Assembly (NCBI GenBank): GCA_002727395.1
Contig: PBWY01000113.1
Coordinates: 1-12,331 of the forward strand
Direction of reading: 5' to 3'
DNA: 12,331 nucleotides
Origin: Rhodospirillales bacterium
Lineage (GTDB): Bacteria; Pseudomonadota; Alphaproteobacteria; MPNO01; UBA2964
The notes beneath the pieces are model-generated. The model did not search any database. It was not told the DNA's origin and saw only the letters and a program-made list of their open reading frames with translations. This document shows positions 7,100-12,331 of this stretch, in pieces. Both the position numbers and the translations under genes were made by a program. Each line of letters starts with the position of its first letter. The stretch's first letter is position 1.

Positions 7100-8415
7100 T
7101 TGCTAGCATCTCGAGGAGATTTCGGCTGGAGATGTATTCGAGATGATTCTAATTTAGTTCTCCATGGTCTGCGTTTGTCTCCTAAATTCTCAGCGGCGGC
7201 CAGTCCGGCCTGTAGGGCATCTTCATGAAAGCCATGTCCGAAATAGCTACCACAATACCAGCAGTTGCGTATTCCCTGTATTTTCCAAAGAAACTCCTGA
7301 GCGTTAAGTGCATCAAGGTCAAAAACAGGGTGGGAATAATTCAAATCACAAATAATTGATTCCAAAGAAATTTCTTTTTTTGGGTTTATTGTAAGAAAAA
7401 TCTGAATGCCAGTATCTAGTGTTTGAAGAGAATTCATCCAGTAGGTAACACTTGGACCGACCTCTGTTGTTCCCATGTAGTTCCAGCTCGACCAGATCCT
7501 TTTTCTTTTTGGCATTAAAGTATCATCAGTATGTAATACGGCCCTATTCTGTGTATAATGAAATTTCCCGAGAATTTGTTTTTCAAGTGGGTCAGCGTCA
7601 TTAAGGAGTTCTAAAGCCTCATCAGCATGAGTGGCGATAATAAGCGCATCAAATTTTCTTTTTTTCCCCTCACTGTCAATTACAAATACTTTATTATGTT
7701 TTCGGATGATTTTAGCGGCACCGTTCCCTAATTGAATCGGGTTTTTTAAGCTAGATATTAACTTTTTTACATACTCTCTGCTTCCACCACGGACAGTGCG
7801 CCATTTGATGTCTTGTTTAAATTGGAGCAATCCGTGGGTAGAAAAAAAACGAACAAATGCTTCTACGGGATAATAGCGCATTTTATCAACGTTAGTTGAC
7901 CATATGGCGGCGCCGATGGTGAGGATGAAATTATCAATGAAGGAATGGCTATATTGGTTTTCAGAAAGATATTGCCCCAAGGTTTTTTCTCGAAAAAGTT
8001 TTGGGGTTTTAAGAATATCAGGCGCTTCCATATAGAAACGCCTGATATCTAGTATCATACGCCAAAAACTTGAGGAAAATAAGTTTAGCCGTTGGCCAAA
8101 GACGGCGTTAATATTTCGACTACTATACTCTAATAATCCATGTTCTTGTGATACTCCAAAAGACATGTTGGTCGGTTCAGTAGGAACATTAAGCTGGTCA
8201 AAGAGGGCCACTAGGTTTGGATAGTTTGTTTCATTATAAACAATGAACCCGGTGTCCACTGATTGAGGACCAGAGGGTAGAAGGGCATCGACAGTGTTAG
8301 TATGACCACCAACCCTGTTTTGTTTCTCAAATATATAAACATCGTTATGATCGTCTAGCAGCCAAGCGGCAGATAACCCCGCAATACCACTTCCAATCAC
8401 TGCAATAGATTTCAT
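7096..8415 (-). CDS. NAD(P)/FAD-dependent oxidoreductase, flavin amine-oxidase-like
   Basis: This 439-residue flavoprotein has a Rossmann dinucleotide fold at the very N-terminus (GSGIAG at residues 8-13, acidic E30 ending strand 2) followed by RVGGHTNTV (35-43), the amine-oxidase-like FAD motif. The C-terminal FAD segment is YCGSYFGHGFHEDALQAG (387-404), typical of the subfamily encoded beside DUF1365 and Cfa homologues. In Rhodobacter and Rhodopseudomonas, proteins from such loci take part in desaturating and oxidising methylated acyl chains on the way to furan fatty acids. I cannot assign this one to UfaD or UfaO by eye. It is the first gene of the operon. AAGG about nine bases before ATG is a moderate Shine-Dalgarno, and a candidate alternative-sigma promoter lies upstream. 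Confidence 0.88.
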   Translation of the reverse strand: MKSIAVIGSGIAGLSAAWLLDDHNDVYIFEKQNRVGGHTNTVDALLPSGPQSVDTGFIVYNETNYPNLVALFDQLNVPTEPTNMSFGVSQEHGLLEYSSRNINAVFGQRLNLFSSSFWRMILDIRRFYMEAPDILKTPKLFREKTLGQYLSENQYSHSFIDNFILTIGAAIWSTNVDKMRYYPVEAFVRFFSTHGLLQFKQDIKWRTVRGGSREYVKKLISSLKNPIQLGNGAAKIIRKHNKVFVIDSEGKKRKFDALIIATHADEALELLNDADPLEKQILGKFHYTQNRAVLHTDDTLMPKRKRIWSSWNYMGTTEVGPSVTYWMNSLQTLDTGIQIFLTINPKKEISLESIICDLNYSHPVFDLDALNAQEFLWKIQGIRNCWYCGSYFGHGFHEDALQAGLAAAENLGDKRRPWRTKLESSRIHLQPKSPRDASK

Positions 8416-8485
8416 TAAGGTTAGCCTTTTTGAACACCATGTGGCATGAGATTTTAACGGATAAAAATGCGTAACTGGATAAATT

Positions 8486-8515
8486 TAAATACGAATAAAG
8501 GTAAAGATTAGATCA
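8486..8515 (-). promoter_or_regulatory. Candidate ECF (RpoE/ChrR-type) promoter of the lipid-modification operon
   Basis: On the minus strand TGATCT (8515-8510) is followed after 18 bp by TATTTA (8491-8486), about 70 bp before the first gene of the operon. The -35 element is one base from the TGATCC favoured by the singlet-oxygen sigma factor RpoE (partner ChrR) of Rhodobacter, whose regulon includes a comparable operon. The -10 match is poor, and AT-rich DNA gives chance hits. Confidence 0.3.
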
Positions 8516-8617
8516 GGGTAAGGAATACTTTAACCCAAGTAAAATTCCAATGAATTTGTATTATAAAACAACAATATTATTTTTTTTAAAACTTGAAGGG
8601 TTATGAATTTCCGAGAT

Positions 8618-9514
8618 TTAATCTTTTCTTTTATTCTTGAGCTGAAAAACTACGGGCAAATCAATGCTAGCTTTGACTGCTAGGCCCCTTTTTTGGGCCG
8701 GTTGGAATTGCCAATTCCAAATAGCGTTTATTGCAGCTTGATCCAATATCTGATGGCCACTGGTTTTAATCACTTTGATTGAAAAAGGCTTTCCATTATC
8801 ACTAACTGTAATTCTTAAAATGAGGGTGCCTTCTTGACCTCGTCGCCGTGCTCGACTTGGGTATTTTGGCCACAGATTCTTAACTTTAGGGTCGATTTTT
8901 GGCGGTATAGTAGAAAATTTGGAAGAAATGGCAGCTTGAGTGATAAGCTTGGCCGGTTTTAATGGCCTTGGTGTTTTAAATATTTTTTGCGTATTTAAGT
9001 TAAGTTTCTTCTTAGATTTAGTGTTTAATCTTAATGGTTTTTTTTCGAAAGTTGGTTCCGTTAATTTATGTTTAGCTGGAATTTTTTGTTTTTTTGTCTC
9101 CAGAGTGATCTTTGGTCGCCGTTTTGGTAAGGGAGCATAAATTGCGATCTTATCTATCTTTAACGGTTGCTCTGTATTGTTCAAGGGTATGAACTTTTGT
9201 AATTTTTTCTTGATACCTCTCTTGTTTGAGTTTGGTGTAGCCGAATGTTTATCGGGTGATAAAGAAGAGGAAACTTTAAATTCTATTGGGTTTTTAATTT
9301 TCCCTGGAAGAAGTTTTGTCTCCTGCGGTGTTGGCTCTGTAATTATTTGAACGTTAAATGAATCTGGTAAAATTGGTTTTCCAGTATCGGTATTTATATA
9401 AAAAACAACTCCGATTAGGGTTCCGTGAACGACCAATGAGATTGTGGCGGGTAGTCCCCAACCCTCCATTCCTAAAAGGCTTTTTTTACCTGTGTTTGTC
9501 AGTTGTTCAATCAT
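8618..9514 (-). CDS. tonB: TonB energy-transducing protein
   Basis: This is a 298-residue TonB-like protein that couples the proton motive force of ExbB/ExbD to outer-membrane receptors. A single membrane anchor lies at about residues 19-41 and contains the canonical S26-x3-H30 motif. A long, very Lys- and Pro-rich periplasmic linker (about 60-205) follows, then the TonB C-terminal domain with YPSRARRRGQEG (218-229), SGHQILDQAA (252-261) and WQFQPA (268-273). It follows the TonB-dependent receptor by 12 nt on the same strand, so it is probably a dedicated TonB in a cobalamin-controlled operon. No exbB or exbD is in the window. ATG 9514 is the natural start, with the expected short cytoplasmic tail; a Shine-Dalgarno is not evident, so translation may depend on the upstream gene. 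Confidence 0.9.
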   Translation of the reverse strand: MIEQLTNTGKKSLLGMEGWGLPATISLVVHGTLIGVVFYINTDTGKPILPDSFNVQIITEPTPQETKLLPGKIKNPIEFKVSSSLSPDKHSATPNSNKRGIKKKLQKFIPLNNTEQPLKIDKIAIYAPLPKRRPKITLETKKQKIPAKHKLTEPTFEKKPLRLNTKSKKKLNLNTQKIFKTPRPLKPAKLITQAAISSKFSTIPPKIDPKVKNLWPKYPSRARRRGQEGTLILRITVSDNGKPFSIKVIKTSGHQILDQAAINAIWNWQFQPAQKRGLAVKASIDLPVVFQLKNKRKD

Positions 9515-9526
9515 GCATAGGTTTTA

Positions 9527-10225
9527 TTAAAGTTTAAAACCCAATTTTAAAAAATAGGTGCGCCCGGGTAAAGGCTGCACAGAGTATCTTCCTGGGGTAG
9601 TATCACTCGCTGTCCCAAAGGTCTGATAGTCCTCATCCAATAGGTTATTTATCGATGCTGACCATGTAAATGATTTGTATTTACCATTCAAATCAAGGTC
9701 CCATAATGTAAAATCGGAAAGTTTGGAAAAATAACCCTGTTCATCATTTGCTAATCGTCTATCCCCTTCGTAAGTGATTGCCGTATTGAGATTAATCCAC
9801 TTTTGAATTTTCCAGTTTATTCCAGCGCTAGCGGTTATATTTGGTACGAGTGGGATGTCCTGTCCATCAAATGGGCCATCCGCAAATTCCGCCTTAATTA
9901 GTGCTAAATCTCCCTTTATTCGGATGTCTTTTGAAATTCTATGACCTGCGGTGGTTTCGAGTCCATATCGATAAATGGGTCCGGTATTTTCGTTAGAACC
10001 AAAACTTGTTGAGTCATCCGGATCAAAGCGAATTTCATCTCTTGTCTTTGAGAAATATGCCCGACTATTGATCATGGTGGCACCAAAATTAATTTCAACG
10101 CCACTTTGGATTTCTTTCGATGATTGATTTTTTAACTCGAAGTTGTTTAGGGCATAAGCCGTTCCTGATCTTTCGTCCAAAGTTGGCGTTCGATAACTGC
10201 GCCCAATATGGCCATAAAATTTCAA
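9527..10225 (-). pseudogene. btuB: TonB-dependent receptor, C-terminal barrel fragment downstream of the in-frame stop
   Basis: This open segment (232 residues from a TTG) is the second part of the same receptor reading frame, beginning six codons after the TAA at 10241-10243. It contains the conserved barrel segment YGHIGRSYRTPTLDE and later strands, including WSASINNLLDEDYQTFG (family signature NLLDExY). It ends in a normal terminal strand, LKLGFKL, close to the usual aromatic-containing end. There is no signal peptide and no Shine-Dalgarno at the TTG, so it is unlikely to be made as a separate working protein. The fragment has no further stops or frameshifts, which suggests the interruption is very recent or artefactual. 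Confidence 0.8.
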
Positions 10226-10240
10226 TAATTTTATCGGCTT

Positions 10241-10243
10241 TTA
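10241..10243 (-). other. In-frame nonsense codon interrupting the receptor
   Basis: The minus strand reads GGA TTT GAA TAA AAG CCG ATA AAA. The distance from the ATG at 11617 to the TTG at 10225 is a multiple of three, so this is a substitution and not a frameshift. Receptors of this family often have an aromatic residue after GFE, so TAT or TAC (Tyr) to TAA is the simplest origin. TAA also ends queC and other genes here, so it is a normal stop in this genome. Confidence 0.85.
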
Positions 10244-11617
10244 TTCAAATCCCATGTTAACGGCGTATTCAACATCAGTTTCTGTCAAAGATGGTTTAAA
10301 GCTGGTTTGTGGGTATCCGTATGATCCGGGGTTGTTTGGGTAGGCGGTATCACCAATCTGAAAAGAAATACGATCAAAGCGAAAACCAAAACTAGTAGAA
10401 AAATGAGGATTTAACGTTATTAATGACTGGTTATAAAGACCCGCGGTATACTGATAAGCCTTAATTCTTGTAAAGGGCGCGGTGTTGGGCAGTCTTTTGC
10501 GATCGGAATTGTAATCAACATAGTAAAAATCAAATCCCATAGTGCTGGTTAATTTTTTCTGGTCTATGTTTGCATCCAATAAAATACGCGGTGTGAGACC
10601 CCAAGTCGTTAGAACTGTATCCCTAGCTTGATCTTGGTTTCGGAAATCACTGTCCTGATCTTTTCGGCGAAAGCTTCCATCTATAATGAGCTCGGCAAAC
10701 TGGTTTATATCGCACGAACCTCCTAAATATGCTGCCAAACCATTTTCAAGAGCATAATCATTTGGAGTTTGTGCTCCTCTCGGATTAGTGAGATCATTTT
10801 GGTCTTTGCTGGGGTCAACAATCCTACCTCCCGGTAAGCCAAGTTTCTGATCATCCAGGTTTATATTGAGAAATAAATCTCCTCTTGGGAGATGACGACG
10901 GATTTCCAATGTAAGGTTTTTCTGTTTTAGATAATTGTTATCACGATATCCATCACTTAAGACGCGATTACCATAGGCACTAAGAGAAAAGCCCGCCTTT
11001 TTATGGCTAAAAGAGAAATTGAAATCACGAAAGCTATCAGAGCCAAAACCAGTTTCTATTTTGCTGTGTATTCCGGATTTTGCGTAAGCCTTTGTAATGA
11101 TGTTAATTGCCCCCCCTTCAGCACCGCCGCCATATAGAACGCCCGCTACGTTTCCCCTGGTAATTTCTATTCTGTCTATACTTTCTCGGGGTATAGCAGA
11201 AAAATCTACGGCAGCTAGGTCTAAATCAGTGAGTCTTCTGCCGTTAATCAAAATTAGAGTATTGGCTGTCGCTGGTTCTCCAAACCCACGCATATCTATC
11301 GTCTGGCCGGCTCCGTTAGTGCTGCTGTATAAGTCTTGAAATTGTATGCCTGCCTCAAAAGAAATAATTTCGGGTATTGTTTGTCCAACGGACTGGCGGA
11401 TTTGTTTGTTAGTTATGACGGTCGTCAATGCACTAATGGATCCAGTCAGTGAAGAGCTATTATAATCACTATCTAAACGCGATGCAGTGACCACCACAGC
11501 AGGTATATCGTCTCGCGATTGAGCAAAATTCCCCAAGAAAAATATAAAAAAAATGTAAAATAATATTGTTAAACAAATAAGTCGCTTAATTATCGAAAAT
11601 TTTCGTTCTTTGTTCAT
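10241..11617 (-). pseudogene. btuB: TonB-dependent vitamin B12 receptor (BtuB-like), N-terminal part ended by a premature TAA
   Basis: The full gene would span 9527-11617, about 696 residues, a normal length for an outer-membrane TonB-dependent transporter. The visible 458 residues comprise a hydrophobic signal peptide (about 1-33), a TonB box PAVVVTAS (39-46) and a plug domain with MRGFGEPATANTLILINGRR and IEITRGNVAGVLYGGGAEGG signatures. The first part of the barrel follows and ends at NMGFE. The next codon is TAA, after which the frame continues unbroken. A cobalamin riboswitch in the leader points to vitamin B12 as substrate, which makes BtuB the best name; the protein sequence alone does not prove this. 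GAGGG lies only one base before ATG, closer than usual. Without readthrough the product would lack about a third of the barrel. Confidence 0.85.
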
Positions 11618-11662
11618 TCCCTCTACCGTTTTCTTCCGCGAGCATAATATGGCGTATATGCA

Positions 11663-11692
11663 TGAGAAAAATCATCGCTTAAAAAAAGCGAT
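11663..11692 (-). terminator. Candidate intrinsic terminator in the riboswitch expression platform
   Basis: On the minus strand ATCGCTT, a five-T loop and AAGCGAT form a perfect 7-bp hairpin (11692-11674), followed by GATTTTTC. It lies 131 nt after the riboswitch aptamer and 46 bp before the stem-loop side of the receptor leader reaches the ribosome binding site region, so premature termination under high cobalamin is a natural reading. The stem has only three G-C pairs, so strength is uncertain. Confidence 0.5.
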
Positions 11693-11822
11693 CAATGGGA
11701 GAAAGTTTTATATAGAAATTACTTTCCATTTTTGTATTTTTCGCACGCACTCTTGCTTGCGTCACCAAAAACGGATTATTCCGCCCTCCTCGGTCACCTC
11801 GCCCGACGAATAAGTGACAATC

Positions 11823-12008
11823 TTGATGGCAGGTCTCCTGGCTTATGGATCTGGACCAATATCCGCCTTCCCGTCAAGACAGTGGCATATTTGGATATCG
11901 ATTACCCACTTACAGTTGCGAGGGCAGCCACGGCATTATCTTGAATTTCTAACTATTAAGCTAAGGATTCACCGTGTTCCCTTTTGATCCCTGATAGGGA
12001 ACCATCAA
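11823..12008 (-). ncRNA. Cobalamin (adenosylcobalamin-type) riboswitch
   Basis: The hallmark B12 box is present on the minus strand as AGCCAGGAGACCTGCC (11843-11828). The conserved core reads GCCGTGGCTGCCCTCGCAAC and runs on into TGTAAGTG (11934-11907), and GGGAACACGGTGAATCC lies at 11981-11965. The ends close as P1: TTGATGG (12008-12002) pairs perfectly with CCATCAA (11829-11823). A further small hairpin at 12000-11988 forms a peripheral arm. The element precedes the TonB-dependent receptor and tonB on the same strand. Such riboswitches normally reduce expression of B12 uptake genes when the cofactor is plentiful. The aptamer assignment is very secure; mode of control (termination or translation) is inferred. 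Confidence 0.96.
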
Positions 12009-12014
12009 TTTACT

Positions 12015-12043
12015 TTTATATTAATTACATTTGAGAAAGGCAA
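12015..12043 (-). promoter_or_regulatory. Sigma70-like promoter of the riboswitch-btuB-tonB transcript
   Basis: On the minus strand TTGCCT (12043-12038) and TATAAA (12020-12015) are separated by exactly 17 bp. The expected start, about seven bases further, falls at or next to position 12008, the first base of riboswitch stem P1. Agreement between the promoter and the aptamer edge supports both calls. Confidence 0.65.
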
Positions 12044-12103
12044 TAATCAGTAAAGAAATTAATTGGAATTATACAAAATTTAATCCTTTATATAAAATTG
12101 AAA

Positions 12104-12331
12104 TCAGGCGGATGTATTTTCTGAGGCGATTAATTCATCCATAATTCGGCGCATTTGCAGGGGTGGGTTGTCAGCATTTATATCAATCAGTCCCTTAAAA
12201 CTTAGTCCGTCTAATCTTTGCTGTTGAGCTTCTATCATGACAACATCCTCCTCAAATGTTGCCTTTGCACCTTTATGAAGTGTTTCCGTCATTTGAGTGT
12301 CATCCAACGCAAAATTTCTTACATAGGCCCA
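12104..12331 (-). CDS. Rieske-type aromatic-ring oxygenase, VanA-like (C-terminal end, partial)
   Basis: The frame is open from the right edge (codons for WAYVRNFALDD) to the TGA-type stop at 12104-12106, giving 75 residues. The segment matches the C-terminal end of vanillate O-demethylase / dicamba-monooxygenase-like oxygenase subunits: a VRNF strand, then FEEDVVMIEAQQ, a variable loop, and a final amphipathic helix with MRRIMDELIA. The Asp of FEED lies 46 residues from the end, about where the iron-ligand Asp sits in dicamba monooxygenase (D294 of about 340), so it may be the third ligand; this is inference. The Rieske cluster and the His ligands lie outside the window. These enzymes O- or N-demethylate or hydroxylate aromatic compounds with a separate reductase. 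The substrate cannot be told. It ends about 60 bp upstream of the riboswitch promoter on the same strand. Confidence 0.75.
   Translation of the reverse strand, partial: WAYVRNFALDDTQMTETLHKGAKATFEEDVVMIEAQQQRLDGLSFKGLIDINADNPPLQMRRIMDELIASENTSA

Noticed and set aside
8416..8617. Intrinsic terminator after tonB
   Set aside because: Only AT-rich, weak pairings (for example AAATTC/GAATTT near 8542-8557) are present, with no stem plus T-run in the right orientation. Read-through into the lipid operon cannot be excluded.
10223..10243. Receptor halves as a frameshift or as two independent genes
   Set aside because: Both halves are in the same frame, so no indel is needed. The second half starts at a TTG without Shine-Dalgarno or signal peptide and completes the barrel of the first.
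10241..10243. Recoded amino acid (selenocysteine or pyrrolysine) at the receptor stop
   Set aside because: The codon is TAA, whereas those residues use TGA and TAG. TAA is used as an ordinary stop by neighbouring genes.
11610..11944. Short + strand open frames across the receptor leader
   Set aside because: They lie antisense to the riboswitch and its expression platform, resemble no known protein, and have no ribosome binding sites.

Overview
The window comes from a Gram-negative bacterium, most likely an AT-rich alphaproteobacterium. The evidence is a PagL-type lipid A deacylase tail, a TonB-dependent receptor with its own TonB, a membrane-lipid modification operon of a type best known from Alphaproteobacteria, and a VanA-type Rieske oxygenase tail. 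No phage, transposon, integrase or CRISPR signal is visible, and no genus can be named from the sequence alone.

Left part, + strand (1-2945). The 3' end of an outer-membrane lipid A 3-O-deacylase (PagL family) is followed by a complete sulfatase/phosphonate-monoester-hydrolase family enzyme with an intact CxPxR formylglycine motif. Next come a complete queC (7-cyano-7-deazaguanine synthase) and a tRNA-Arg(CCU) with a good sigma70-like promoter. The tRNA's 5' leader and 3' trailer are complementary over 13 positions, so the precursor could extend its acceptor stem to about 20 bp.

Middle part (2945-8415). A + strand short-chain dehydrogenase meets, tail to tail with 3 bp between, a four-gene minus-strand operon. 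In transcription order the operon is an NAD(P)/FAD-dependent amine-oxidase-like protein, a DUF1365 protein, a cyclopropane-fatty-acid-synthase-family methyltransferase and a GPH-type MFS carrier. The genes overlap or are spaced by 11 nt or less. This set resembles loci linked to phospholipid acyl-chain methylation, desaturation and furan fatty acid formation in Rhodobacter and Rhodopseudomonas. The methyltransferase lacks two residues that bind bicarbonate in true cyclopropane synthases, which fits a methylating rather than cyclopropanating enzyme. A TGATCT-N18-TATTTA element upstream resembles promoters of the RpoE/ChrR (singlet-oxygen) type.

Right part, minus strand (8618-12103). A sigma70-like promoter places its predicted start at the first base of P1 of a complete cobalamin riboswitch. 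A candidate terminator follows, then a TonB-dependent receptor (by context the B12 receptor BtuB) and a TonB protein with a canonical SxxxH membrane anchor. The receptor is interrupted by one in-frame TAA in the barrel domain. Both halves are in the same frame and otherwise look intact, so this is a single nonsense substitution, either a recent mutation or an assembly/consensus error.

Right edge. The C-terminal 75 residues of a Rieske-type aromatic-ring oxygenase (minus strand) run out of the window.
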